Counted from the stretch's first letter, positions 27,955-37,754 are shown. The stretch: DNA of 64,000 bases from JAVBNA01 sp031551875 (GCA_031551875.1 JAVBNA010000012.1:1-64000), one strand, 5' to 3'. A program made the numbers and translations. The notes: generated by a model not told the origin, from the sequence alone.

Positions 27955-30900
27955 ATGCGATCCAAACATTCTAAAATTTACGTTCCATTAAAAAATTTTT
28001 TTTCAAACATTCTTGCAAGTATTAAGCACAGACGTATTACAGCGGCAATTTTAGTGATGGCCGTTATCTCATCGACTTTAATGAGCGCCACCATTTTTGT
28101 TGCACAGTCTGCCGGAACGACCTACACCGTTAGACTTGGTTCAAATTTGAGCGGAAATAAAGTTACAGCCTTTGTAAACGGCATTGGCGCGGTAAAAAAC
28201 AGTGATGGTACCTATACGGTTAAGGCAAACACGCCTGTTTCCATTATGGCCATAAACGAATCTGTTTTGTTTACGCGCTGGACGGCTTCCGGTGTAGCGG
28301 TCACCAATGCCCATTTAGCAAGAGCTAACTTTGTTATGCCGGAAAATGACGTTACGTTAAATGTAGAGACAGAACCAACAACTGGAGAAATGGGTAAATC
28401 TTTTTCCACCGCATTTCCGCTTAACGACTTTTATGATGCTTTCTATCTTCAGGAAATCGTTGCAAACCGTACGGTGCCCTCAGGGAAAGACGCACTTTTT
28501 GCTACCTATATTGATAACTTCGGTTTTTCAGGCGACTATGCCACAGCAAGAGACGCGATCATTCACGGCTATTATAAAGTAGTTACCCCCTTTGCGCTTA
28601 ACCAGCCGATTCCGGCAGGATATGACGAAACCGTAAATGGTCCTTTTGTCCCCGATGCATATTTTAAAGGTATCGGGACCCGTGACAACAGCTTTTTGGG
28701 TTGTATCGACGGTAACGGAAAAAACCTTACCATGAACGCTACGATCGTCAACAATCAATACACAGGCCTGTTTGCATACCTGTCAACCGATTTTGAAAGC
28801 GACAAAACAACACCGGTAACAACACCTGTGGTGCTCCGAAACATAACCACACTGGGTGGTGTATCCGTCCGGGCAACTTCTGCATATTCGGGCGATAAAT
28901 CCTTTTATTATGGTGGAATCGCAGCTTATATGGAAGGGCAAATCGCTTTTTACAATAACACCTGCAAGGCGTCGGGCTTTGTTGACCTTTCTGACGCTTC
29001 CGGCACAAAAATTTACTATGGCGGCCTTATTGGCTACAACAAAAGCAATATTGCCCACGGAAGCAACAACAAATATGTGCCGGGCGCCATAAACGCCAGC
29101 GCTACCGCTCAAATTGAGGTACACTTAGGCGGCGGTATCGGCTATTCAGAAAACGCGTACATTCTCGGCCTGAATTCCGACTTTGTAAACACAAAATTAA
29201 TTGGACGTACAACGCTTTCGACGGCGACGACAACCGTCAATGCCGGGGGTGCTGTCGGAACTTTTGTAAATAATATAGCGTCTTCTACCGTTGCTTTGAA
29301 AAACTGTAAGGTTGTTTCTCCGGCCTATATGCAGGTTTCCGCACAAGGTATGGGTACCACGCAGGGCTTTGCGGCGGCAGGGGGTGTTGCCGGCGTAATA
29401 AAAACCATTGACGCAACAACAAAGGTTGCGATTGCGGAAAACATTTTTGATACAGATTCCGACAATGACGGTGTTACTTCCGCAACCGTTCGCGCATTGG
29501 ACAGCGGCTCTGCTACCGATGCGACCATTTGCTACGCCGGCGGCCTTTACGGAAGGATTGACCAATACGGTCAAACGGCGGGAGACGGTGTATATCTTGA
29601 CGGTAATTTTGGCAGTATTTTAAATGCAAAAGGAAAAAAACAAGCGTCAGACGCTTTTAACGGAACGGTTTATGTCGAAGGTTTATCCTATGGTAAAGGC
29701 TACGGTAACGGCGCTGTAGGAAACGGCTTGGGAGCCACTGCATGTGTAGGTCAGGTTATTGGGCAAGGCAGTTTTACTTTTACGGGGCCGCTGACAATCG
29801 ACACCACATTTGTTAGAATCGCCGCCACACAAAAAGCAACAACGACTGCGGCTGGTACTCTCTTTGCCGGCGTTTTCGTTGGCGGTTTTTCGGGCAGACT
29901 TGGTGTTGGGCCGGAGACGGTTGCAGCGCCTTATAACCTAATAGGCTTAACGCTTATTGGTGAAAACATAGAAATTGCGGCAAGGCGTGAAGCCGGCTCC
30001 ACAAACAGCGCGATTATGTATGTCGGCGGCCTGGTCGGTCAGAAAACCGCCGGCGTCATTGAAGATTGCAACGTGTATTTTGGCAGCGGCGAAATGTTTA
30101 TTACACAAGACTCGTATTCCTCTAAAACCGGTTATACGGCAATTGGAGGAATTGTCGGTTCGTATTTTATGCAAGTGTCAAAGTATACGGCGGGTTCCAT
30201 AAAAAACTGTACTTTTGCGCCGCCTGCCCCAACCGAGCAGAATCCAAACCCGGGACAAGGCATCATGATCGAAAACAGAACAGCGACTTACTCTGCCAGT
30301 CACGGTACATCCGACCCGTGGCTTGGCGGCATTGCGGGTGAGGTCAAAGGATATACCGCATCCAATTATACATCTGTTTACAAATGTAAATATGTAGGAA
30401 ACAAGGATTCTACCGATGACTGCCTAAAGCTTTATAGCAACCAGGGCGCAAACTCACCTGCAATCGGCGGGTTAATCGGGTATGCCTGGAATAATGTTGT
30501 CGTTAAAGAATGTCAGGTAATTGACGCGGATATATATGGCGACGCCTATACGGCAGGTTCCGCCACTGACCAGGATATTATCGTGGGCGGCGCGATTGGA
30601 CTCACCTCCAATTCTACATTTTTGTTGAATATGGATGTAACCGGTTCCAAAATCGTTGCAAACGGTCGCGAAAACACGTTGGCCTATGTGGGGGGGCTGG
30701 TAGGTTCCAATTTTGGAAACCCCTCGACCATAAAAGGATGCATTGTCGAAAACAACGTACTGAACGCCGTGTCGCAAAAGCGATGGGCCTCCTGCGGCGG
30801 TATTCAGGGCTACTTGTACGATGGCAGTCAAATCATTGTAGAACACTGCATATCTCTGGACAATATATTAACTGTTACCAGTGCCGCACACATCAAAAAG

Positions 30901-33900
30901 ACCGATGGTATTTTTGACGCAGGGATAAACTCGGCTTCCGCGGGAGGAATATTCGGAAAAGCAAATACCGCATATGCCACCAACTTTACTGTTTCGTATT
31001 CTTTTGTAAAAAATCAATTTTTTGTTACCCAGCCGTATGACGGTTTCGACGATTCGGGAAACAGGACATATGAACCCGATACAATAAAAATATTTACCGG
31101 CGGCATTGTCGGCTGGAAAAACAGTACGACTAATCAAGTTGTTACCAACTGCTACTATGACGCCAACACCTTAGGTACGACTACCGCGATCGGCGGACAG
31201 GATTCACCAACGCAGGACAGCTCAAGCACCCTTTATGACACAGATTTTTATTTAACGGATGCCAATTCAATGATTCTGTTCCCGACCGTGAATCCATATG
31301 GGCCGACAACCGCGCTTGCGGGAAAAACAGGGTCTGTAACAACCGGTTCAAGACCGGGAGACAGCGCCGCAACAACTTATTTTGTTACGCCGGAAAGCTC
31401 TCCCTATACAATCACCGCCAATCCGTCAACTGGTAAATACCAAGCTGTTGCGAAAGATTTTGCAAGCAAACAAGGCGAATCGGAATCGGTGCTGTGGTGT
31501 AAAATCTGGCGAAACGATGTTAGCGGCGCCAATTATAACGGCGCGCACAATCCTGGTTCGGCTACCGTAGTGGAACGACCTTTTTTGACCATCAACGGCC
31601 ATGTCGGTGAAATCACCACCCCCGCAAAAGTGGATGTGTATCAGGATGCGCTGCCCGGCGATGATAATTCAAAGATTATTGATGATACCAATTGTGAATT
31701 TACGTATAAATTATCCACATCGGAAAGTTCCAGTTATGATTTTTATGGATTAACCGATATTGACGAAAATGTCAAATGGGAATTTTATGATTCTAATCAC
31801 AATTTGGTTCAGCCTTCCGCGTTATCTGTCACCGGTGCGGACATACATATAGATCACAACAAAATTTCTATTTATCCAAATGTTGAAATTGACACCAGGA
31901 TGAGCTTTTATTTCCGTGCGGTCAGTGTTGCCGATGCTAACATTAAAAGTCCTGACGTCAAAATCAACATTGAACCCTTATATGTACAGGAAATTCGGCT
32001 TGTCTCCTTTACCGCTTCCGATACCGTAAACAACTCTATCGGTTCACTGAACGATGCGATACCAATTGGTTCAACGCCCAGCAAACCGATTGTTATTATT
32101 CAAGGGCAAAACATCAACCTTTCCTGTACTGTTTATGGCGAAGGAAGCACAGACATCGGAACAGAAAACGAAGTATATGTTAAGCCTTCAATCGATACTT
32201 CTTTGTTCTCCTCGGTAGAACCGGACAATGCGCTTGCAGTGTCATATCCAGCAGCGCTGTCCGTTTACGCTGACGGAACAATTTTCTGCAATACCGCGAA
32301 CACAAAAGCCGTTGACGGTGCCGTTTTCAAAGTAAAAGCCTATTCTATCGGTAAAAAATCCGACGGCAATCAAGCCGTTTTGGAAAACTATGTTTACATC
32401 AGAATTAACTTCCCCAATGTTGTTACCCCCGTTTTATCCGGAAGTATTACAAGAACGTATTTTAACCCCGCTCTTTCCGCGAACCTATCCGTAGTCGGCG
32501 CAACTTTTTCAGGAAGCTTGACACATCTTGTAAATATTGGCGTTGATTATTCATTTACCGCTGCTCCGCAAATCGGGTATGGTGGTGAAGTGGAGGCTTA
32601 TTACTGTTTTGGCACTGCAAACGGTACTGCCGGTCAACCCAAATACGTCAAAATCCCTATATATAGCGCCGAGAATCCTTTTGATAAAAATTCTGTTCCG
32701 GCTTATGGTGAACTTACAGGCAGCGCATCAAAATATAACTATAAGATCACGATTAGAGGAGACGCCGGTAATACCGCAAAGCAAAACAACTTAAACATTA
32801 TCCTGAAATACAATACGACCATTCAATGTATTTTTGACCCCAATAACGGCAGAGAGGCAACGGTGGTTCAAGTTCCTATCGGTACGGCAATCGGCAATGC
32901 GTATCCGACGCCGGCGGCCTATCAAGGATATTCTTTCTACGGCTGGTATTTGCTTGACGATGCTATGAATGAAAGCGGTTATGGCGCACCGCTGAATCGT
33001 GATACAACGATAAACGGAAGCATTATTTATTATGCTCGCTGGCATTACAAAACAAGTGCATCCGTGACGCCGGCGTTTACCTATCAGGAAACCTATCATC
33101 TTGACAACAAGGAACATTTTTCCTTTAAGGTTACGAAGAATGAGAACTACATCGGTAAACCGGTGTACTACATCAGTGTGGGGGGGCAACTAAATCCAGC
33201 GCCAATTCCGGATGACTATGATACGCCGCAAACGATTACGATCCCCAATCCGGATTCTGTACGCGGGCAACCAACAGCTGTTCTTGAAATTACAAGGAAC
33301 GCAGAAAACGAAACTGTATACAATTTCACGTATTACGCTGAATATATCAACAAGTATATTGACGCGGAAAACAACAACAATGACGGTATAAAAGTTTTGT
33401 TCGGCTATCTGGATATGGAGTTTATTAACGAAGAAAATGTAGAAAATACCAAAAATGCAATTCTTCAGGATACTACATTTACCGTCCGGTACATTGCAAA
33501 CCATTGGAAAAATATAGCAAAACCAACAGAATCCACGCACGCTTATTTGGATGCGTATCGTGATGTTCAAAAGGATGTAAAATTATCCTTCAAAAAAAAT
33601 GGTGTCACACAAAATTTGCCGAAGGGCACGGTTGTCAGACTCCATTACAGGCGCTTTAACGATGCTACGAGTGATATGGATAGGTCCGTTTGGAAATATA
33701 TATTAACCGATGATGCAAGTGAATTTACGACCGATATCTTTACACACATTGGAAACAGCAGCGTTAAATTCCTTGACGAAACATATGCTCAGTTTACATC
33801 TTCATCCAATATGATGCCGGAAGAATACTTCTTTGTTATTACGGTTCCCTATCAGAGCGCTGCTCTTTCCAGTTCCTTGGATGCGTATGCGGAATTTACC

Positions 33901-34413
33901 GGGATCCCAGATTCAAGGCTGGATAAAGGGACAATTGTATCTGCGAAACGCGAGATTGATTTAACGATAACAAACGATGAAATCACAATTGACAAAACAA
34001 CCGGCGGTCAATTTACCTTTGACACCACATTTACCAATATTTTAACAAACTATCAGACGTCCGATAACAGAGAAAATCATTTCGGAATCTCCATTTGGTT
34101 TGAAAACGAAAATGGTGAAACAGTATTTTTGCCAAGTGATTCGGTGATATACGCAGCAAATCCCGCGACAACATTGACCACACGGGCCATAAAGCCATTG
34201 GAGAAGTATCACTTTGTTGCAGGTTCAACCAAATTTACGGTAGACATAAGCGATAAAATCAAAGACCCGATTCGTATGGGTAACCGACAAAAACTATTAA
34301 AAGATGCGGGCGCTTACAAGATGATTGTGGCGTTAACCGTCTCAAACTCCGATTATATGTATGGCAACTCAGATATTTTAAAGAAAATTGTTGTTCCTAT
34401 GGTCGTGGCCTAA
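27955..34413 (+). CDS. Giant GLUG-repeat surface protein (2152 aa)
   Basis: N-terminal signal/anchor about 27-52. From about 315 to 1050 there are at least sixteen GGxxG-type turns (GGIAAYMEG, GGLIGYNK, GGFSGRLG, GGLVGQK, GGIVGSY and others), the pattern of GLUG-motif beta-helices in adhesins and IgA-protease-like proteins. About 1618-1700 is an InlB/Listeria-Bacteroides-type repeat (FDPNNGREATVVQVPIG, GYSFYGWY, YYARW). The remainder is beta-rich, perhaps Ig-like. No LPxTG motif, dockerin or SLH domain was found at the C-terminus. It starts 43 nt after apbE with GGAGAGGG, so it is co-transcribed. It is probably an exported adhesin or scaffold; its attachment and link to ApbE are unknown. Confidence 0.75.
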   Translation: MRSKHSKIYVPLKNFFSNILASIKHRRITAAILVMAVISSTLMSATIFVAQSAGTTYTVRLGSNLSGNKVTAFVNGIGAVKNSDGTYTVKANTPVSIMAINESVLFTRWTASGVAVTNAHLARANFVMPENDVTLNVETEPTTGEMGKSFSTAFPLNDFYDAFYLQEIVANRTVPSGKDALFATYIDNFGFSGDYATARDAIIHGYYKVVTPFALNQPIPAGYDETVNGPFVPDAYFKGIGTRDNSFLGCIDGNGKNLTMNATIVNNQYTGLFAYLSTDFESDKTTPVTTPVVLRNITTLGGVSVRATSAYSGDKSFYYGGIAAYMEGQIAFYNNTCKASGFVDLSDASGTKIYYGGLIGYNKSNIAHGSNNKYVPGAINASATAQIEVHLGGGIGYSENAYILGLNSDFVNTKLIGRTTLSTATTTVNAGGAVGTFVNNIASSTVALKNCKVVSPAYMQVSAQGMGTTQGFAAAGGVAGVIKTIDATTKVAIAENIFDTDSDNDGVTSATVRALDSGSATDATICYAGGLYGRIDQYGQTAGDGVYLDGNFGSILNAKGKKQASDAFNGTVYVEGLSYGKGYGNGAVGNGLGATACVGQVIGQGSFTFTGPLTIDTTFVRIAATQKATTTAAGTLFAGVFVGGFSGRLGVGPETVAAPYNLIGLTLIGENIEIAARREAGSTNSAIMYVGGLVGQKTAGVIEDCNVYFGSGEMFITQDSYSSKTGYTAIGGIVGSYFMQVSKYTAGSIKNCTFAPPAPTEQNPNPGQGIMIENRTATYSASHGTSDPWLGGIAGEVKGYTASNYTSVYKCKYVGNKDSTDDCLKLYSNQGANSPAIGGLIGYAWNNVVVKECQVIDADIYGDAYTAGSATDQDIIVGGAIGLTSNSTFLLNMDVTGSKIVANGRENTLAYVGGLVGSNFGNPSTIKGCIVENNVLNAVSQKRWASCGGIQGYLYDGSQIIVEHCISLDNILTVTSAAHIKKTDGIFDAGINSASAGGIFGKANTAYATNFTVSYSFVKNQFFVTQPYDGFDDSGNRTYEPDTIKIFTGGIVGWKNSTTNQVVTNCYYDANTLGTTTAIGGQDSPTQDSSSTLYDTDFYLTDANSMILFPTVNPYGPTTALAGKTGSVTTGSRPGDSAATTYFVTPESSPYTITANPSTGKYQAVAKDFASKQGESESVLWCKIWRNDVSGANYNGAHNPGSATVVERPFLTINGHVGEITTPAKVDVYQDALPGDDNSKIIDDTNCEFTYKLSTSESSSYDFYGLTDIDENVKWEFYDSNHNLVQPSALSVTGADIHIDHNKISIYPNVEIDTRMSFYFRAVSVADANIKSPDVKINIEPLYVQEIRLVSFTASDTVNNSIGSLNDAIPIGSTPSKPIVIIQGQNINLSCTVYGEGSTDIGTENEVYVKPSIDTSLFSSVEPDNALAVSYPAALSVYADGTIFCNTANTKAVDGAVFKVKAYSIGKKSDGNQAVLENYVYIRINFPNVVTPVLSGSITRTYFNPALSANLSVVGATFSGSLTHLVNIGVDYSFTAAPQIGYGGEVEAYYCFGTANGTAGQPKYVKIPIYSAENPFDKNSVPAYGELTGSASKYNYKITIRGDAGNTAKQNNLNIILKYNTTIQCIFDPNNGREATVVQVPIGTAIGNAYPTPAAYQGYSFYGWYLLDDAMNESGYGAPLNRDTTINGSIIYYARWHYKTSASVTPAFTYQETYHLDNKEHFSFKVTKNENYIGKPVYYISVGGQLNPAPIPDDYDTPQTITIPNPDSVRGQPTAVLEITRNAENETVYNFTYYAEYINKYIDAENNNNDGIKVLFGYLDMEFINEENVENTKNAILQDTTFTVRYIANHWKNIAKPTESTHAYLDAYRDVQKDVKLSFKKNGVTQNLPKGTVVRLHYRRFNDATSDMDRSVWKYILTDDASEFTTDIFTHIGNSSVKFLDETYAQFTSSSNMMPEEYFFVITVPYQSAALSSSLDAYAEFTGIPDSRLDKGTIVSAKREIDLTITNDEITIDKTTGGQFTFDTTFTNILTNYQTSDNRENHFGISIWFENENGETVFLPSDSVIYAANPATTLTTRAIKPLEKYHFVAGSTKFTVDISDKIKDPIRMGNRQKLLKDAGAYKMIVALTVSNSDYMYGNSDILKKIVVPMVVA

Positions 34414-34633
34414 GAAATGCTATGTTTGGTTCGGGGTTCCACCCAGCAACCTCGAACCCCGCATAAATGTTAATAAGAAGTGACAGACGCAGGATAGGGC
34501 AACGCCGGAGAGCGGTCCGATCGGCAGCTGTTGCCGGAAGTGATGGGCGGTGCGGATGATGAATCTGCGCCGCTTTTCACATCACTTTCGTCGAAATGCG
34601 TGTAATCGTACCGTAACCGTCAAACCTAGCCAC
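34414..34633. other. Intergenic stretch with a GC-rich fragment
   Basis: Downstream of the AT-rich surface gene there is an abrupt GC-rich patch (34480-34620). One plus-strand frame is open (ERSDRQLLPEVMGGADDESA...SSKCV, stop) but has no start and was not recognised; it may be the tail of a lost gene. A weak hairpin CGGGGTT/AACCCCG lies at 34432-34461. Confidence 0.3.
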
Positions 34634-34670
34634 ATAAAAATAAGGCTACGATTAGCAGCCTTATTTTTAT
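34634..34670. terminator. Bidirectional terminator
   Basis: Perfect 14-bp arms, ATAAAAATAAGGCT (34634-34647) and AGCCTTATTTTTAT (34657-34670), with T-runs on both strands. It ends the LPxTG-type gene and may also stop read-through from the surface protein. Confidence 0.8.
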
Positions 34671-34676
34671 AATCAT

Positions 34677-35317
34677 TTATATTTTAATTTTTCTTGACGA
34701 AAAAATCATGATTAATCCTGATAGTAGCATGAGGGCTGCCCATAAAGAACCATTTGCATTATCTCCCGTGTCTGGGATTGGCGGTTTACTCTTTGAGGGA
34801 GTTTCAGGTTGACTCTCAGGGGGAATTTCCGGGTCGCTTTCATTTGGAGTAGATTTTTCAGGCTCAACAATTAGCTGCTTATTACCTGTTAGAAAACGTC
34901 CGTCCGATAGTAGCCATGAATAGTCTATGGTGAATGTTTTTCCGCCATATTGTTTTGGCAAAGCCTGCGCTCCGTTAAAGTTTGCTTTTACCTCCGTGCT
35001 GGCAAAATAGTCATAAGCAATTTTGTCTTGATCTGTAATCGTCGGAGAATTATTTGTATACGCCGGCGCGTCACCATTCTCTACAAGTGTTCTAGCACTC
35101 TCACCATTTTGGGGAATAATGGTTTCTGTCCCTTGTATATGGCGGCTCAACCCTAACGCAGTAGAATCTATTAACGATACGTCTGCCCAGTTGTTATACA
35201 GTTCGCCTACATTTCTGGTTTGATCATCTCCGGCAAAAAGTGAGCGTGTAGGAATGATTCGCAAAGGACGCACCGCTGTTACGGAAATGCCGGACACTGT
35301 GGCGATGTGCGTAGCAT
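34677..35317 (-). pseudogene. Sortase-anchored protein, N-terminally truncated
   Basis: About 210 codons of the original gene remain. The C-terminus has a sortase signal: a Pro/Ser/Glu spacer, IPDTGD (an LPxTG-type variant), a membrane segment (WAALMLLSGLIMIF) and a basic tail SSRKIKI. The upstream part of the open frame, about 35318-35417, is only the antisense of a sigma-factor fragment. The signal peptide and N-terminal domain were therefore removed at a junction near 35317. Not functional unless fused. Confidence 0.8.
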
Positions 35318-35774
35318 AGAGGGCGACGGCGTCGCGTTGGCCGACACCATCCCCGACGAGGGAGCCGTAGAAGCTTTTGAGGACGTCGAGCGGGACGTGT
35401 ACCGGCAGCAGCTGCATGACACACTGGAAGAGTGCCTGGACGCGTTACCAGAGGCACAGTCCGACACAATCCGTGCCCGGTTCTATCGTGGCCTGACGTT
35501 CAAAGATGTGGCGGCGCTGCATGGGGTATCCATCGAGTACACGCGGCAGACTGAGCGAAAAGCATTGACCGCTCTCCGTCACCCCAGGATCACCCGCAAG
35601 CTGGCGGCGTTCCGGGAGGACATCATCCAGTGCCATTCACTCCGCGGCGTGGGCTGGACAGCTTTTAACAGCACCCAGGCATCCAGTGTGGAGCGAACCG
35701 TTGAACGGCTGGATCGTCTCACCGACCGGGAGCAGTTCTATACGGAATTACTGAGCAAAGAGGTTGGCCAATAA
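35318..35774 (+). pseudogene. Sigma-70-like factor, C-terminal half only
   Basis: About 152 codons correspond to the second half of the element-B sigma gene, beginning at the codons for EGDGVALADTIPDEG. Region 4 is visible: ALPEAQSDTIRARFYRGLTFKDVAALHGVS with the HTH, then TRQTERKALTALRHPR. Region 2 is missing because of the junction with the sortase-anchored gene. The last 17 residues differ from the B version. It has no proper start codon. Confidence 0.8.
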
Positions 35775-36265
35775 AGCGCTGGATCAACTGATTTTGTACT
35801 AATTAATACTAATTTTTTGAATAACAGGACATCGTTACACGCGCGCGAACGCGCGAAAATGACCATGAGCAAATCCCATGCGCATGGGACGCAAGCCCTC
35901 TTTCATGGAGATCAAAATAGGCGCGCCATACAATTGTACCATTAGAGGGTGCTATGAAATGCTATGGTACTCAAATATTGAGAAGTTTTGAAGCCTTAGC
36001 ATTCCTTAGCAAAGGTTAACATTTGTCAACATCCACATGCGCGTAACCGTGTCAATGCCGGTGGGTCCTTCTGGGAAATATTTTAGCATTGCGGTGCTGC
36101 GAGGCCCGAAAACCATCCAGTTCCAGAAAAATTTTTTTAGGCCACTTCGTTTCGTTTGCTATCGCAAAATCACAAAAAGCCCGGTATTGCTGACTTTTTA
36201 AAACACACAAGGATACAAAAAGGGCCGTTTTTATAGCGAAGTGGGTATTTAGGCCATTTCGTTTG
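35775..36265. other. Non-coding region with palindromes (element A)
   Basis: No gene was recognised. Visible: alternating CGCGCGCGAACGCGCG near 35840, a perfect 16-bp palindrome TCCCATGCGCATGGGA (35874-35889), and the 20-mer CATGCGCGTAACCGTGTCAA (36036-36055) also present at 43464-43483 in the same strand orientation. A partial copy of the leader (TGCTGCGAGGCCCGA) lies near 36095. Confidence 0.5.
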
Positions 36266-36448
36266 ATGGAAAAGGTACTCCTGAGCGATTTTCACGATGC
36301 GGAGCTACGAGGCCCGATTTCCCTCTCACTTTGGGAAACAAAAAATCGGCACTTCCTTCCGCTTTTACATTCGGAGAATACGCCGGGACACCCTTGTAAA
36401 ACCGAACATTCACGCACGTATATGAACAGACAAGGAGGAAATCACACC
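36266..36448 (+). promoter_or_regulatory. Conserved leader of the 92-aa gene
   Basis: About 180 nt are highly similar to the leader of the paralogous gene in element B (about 42627-42805 on the minus strand): AGGTACTCCTGAGCGATTTT and GCGAGGCCCGATTTCCC are shared, as is the last part ending AGGAGGAAATCACA. The frame is open in both copies, but in B an in-frame stop directly precedes it and no start codon exists. It is therefore more likely a structured RNA or regulatory leader than coding DNA. Confidence 0.45.
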
Positions 36449-36727
36449 ATGAACATTCCACGCTATGAGCAGGAGACCATTATCACATTCAACGAGGCAG
36501 AGCAGACCGCCACGATCTACACCTACAAGGGCGAGTTTAAGCGAAAGCTGATCACCCTATCTGTGGACAGGCCGGATGAGGTGAAGCGGACGGCCGACGA
36601 CGGTCACGGCGGGCTGACCTTCACCATCCCGAAGAAGTGGATCAAGGTAAACGCTTCCCGGATACTTTCAGACGAGGAAAAGGCAGCCAAAGCAGAAGCA
36701 GCGAGGAAGAACTTGCATAGCGCGTGA
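36449..36727 (+). CDS. Conserved phage-type protein, 92 aa
   Basis: Start at MNIPRYEQET with AGGAGG 10 nt before. The paralogue in element B (42354..42626) is about 80% identical. The text TIITFNEAEQTATIYTYKGEFKRKL and GGLTFTIPKKWIKVNASRILS suggests a small beta-rich domain with a basic strand. Similar short proteins occur widely in clostridial mobile elements, but no function is known to me. It follows a long conserved leader, so it is probably separately regulated. Confidence 0.65.
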   Translation: MNIPRYEQETIITFNEAEQTATIYTYKGEFKRKLITLSVDRPDEVKRTADDGHGGLTFTIPKKWIKVNASRILSDEEKAAKAEAARKNLHSA

Positions 36728-36794
36728 TTTGAGCCGTTTTGCGCTGATAATTATCACGGATTCTCATTCAAACTCGTCTTGGTAGGGTAAACTT

Positions 36795-36911
36795 ATGGGT
36801 AAGGGGTTAATGCGCTCAAATCGCCTGTAAATGGACGTGTTTCCCGCTCGATGTATCCGGACATTGCGGACTCCTTAAAAAGAGCATATCCCGCTCAATG
36901 CATGGTGAGAT
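36795..36911 (+). pseudogene. Frameshifted N-terminal part of the MGKG gene
   Basis: ATGGGTAAGGGG... matches the start of the 103-aa gene of element B. One G is missing in the G-run (four instead of five), so the frame stops after 11 codons. Corrected, it would read MGKGxNALKSPVNGRVSRS...YPDIADSLKRA. In B this segment is joined directly to the 67-aa module that here lies at 41291. Confidence 0.65.
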
Positions 36912-37004
36912 ATGTGAGGCCCTAAAAAAGAATGTGTATCCCCACATTTCTAACGCCCTAAAAAGAGCGCACAATCGGAGATTTCAGAGGCCCTAAAAAG
37001 AAGC
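36861..37004 (+). repeat. Four degenerate tandem units with core CCCTAAAAAGA
   Basis: Cores near 36871-36885, 36920-36931, 36956-36967 and 36991-37002 (CTCCTTAAAAAGA, GCCCTAAAAAAGA, GCCCTAAAAAGA, GCCCTAAAAAGA), each preceded by an (A/G)ACATT or GAGAT-like stretch. Read as codons they give (D/E)I..(D/E)ALKR-type units, although frames shift between them. Spacing is about 33-45 nt. Element B has one unit. Confidence 0.6.
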
Positions 37005-37068
37005 ATCTTTGTACTTGCAAATTGACAGTAGAAATTACAGTATATCCGACAGCAGAAAGGAGCGAACA

Positions 37069-37710
37069 ATGAACAGCATCGCATTTCTCGAGCCAAACCA
37101 CATTTATTCTGAACCGTTTACCACGTCGGACGTGATAGCCCAATATGCCGAGGTTCAGCATCACACCATCACCCGGCTGATCCGCAACCACATGAAAGAC
37201 TTTGAATCCTTCGGAGAGGTTGGATTTAAAATCCGACCTTCGGCCTCCGGGCAGAATGAAAAGACATGGAATCTCAACGAACAACAGGCGACCTTGCTTA
37301 TAACCTACCTGAAAAACACCGCGCCGGTTCGTAAGTTTAAGACCGAACTCGTCCGGCAATTCTATTCTATGCGTGCCGAACTCCAGACCCGTCATATTCG
37401 CCGCGGTGAGTTGAAGCCGATCCGCCGGGCGCTGACTGATATCATCCAAGAGGTAGACGGCGACCGCTGGGCATATAAGAAGTACACCGATTTGGCATAC
37501 AGGGCCACGCTGGGCATGAACGCCGCACAGCTGCGCAGAGACCGGAACGCGCCGACGGGATCCAGGGCTGTGGATTATCTGACCGCGGACGAACTGGAGG
37601 CTGTGACAAAGGCTGAGGGGCAAATATCCGTACTGCTGGAAATGGGCATGGATTATAAACAGGTCAAGGCTATTTTCCTGAATAAGCTGCTCCACGCCCG
37701 GACAGCATAG
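37069..37710 (+). CDS. Rha-family phage regulatory protein
   Basis: 213 aa. Start MNSIAFLEPN with AAAGGAG 6-7 nt upstream. The N-terminal 95 residues (TTSDVIAQYAEVQHHTITRLIRNH, then LNEQQATLLITYLKN and VRKFKTELVRQFYSMRAEL) are typical of Rha/pRha domains, which regulate phage development. The C-terminal part is helical and includes YRATLGMNAAQLRRDRNAPTGSRAVDYLTADEL. It is the only rightward gene in this part and ends before a hairpin terminator. Targets are unknown. Confidence 0.85.
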   Translation: MNSIAFLEPNHIYSEPFTTSDVIAQYAEVQHHTITRLIRNHMKDFESFGEVGFKIRPSASGQNEKTWNLNEQQATLLITYLKNTAPVRKFKTELVRQFYSMRAELQTRHIRRGELKPIRRALTDIIQEVDGDRWAYKKYTDLAYRATLGMNAAQLRRDRNAPTGSRAVDYLTADELEAVTKAEGQISVLLEMGMDYKQVKAIFLNKLLHARTA

Positions 37711-37754
37711 TGATGCATTGATATCCGCGGCCACACGCCGCTTGACATAGATAG

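Noticed and set aside
31495..31560. FMNylation motif (DVSGAN) in the surface protein
   Set aside because: The residue after GA is Asn, not Ser/Thr/Val, and the surrounding sequence does not look like an FMN-binding domain.
27955..34413. Sortase or dockerin anchoring of the giant surface protein
   Set aside because: The C-terminus (KKIVVPMVVA) has no LPxTG, membrane segment, basic tail or dockerin loops.
36861..37004. CRISPR-like array
   Set aside because: Repeats are short, degenerate and unevenly spaced, and no cas genes are near.
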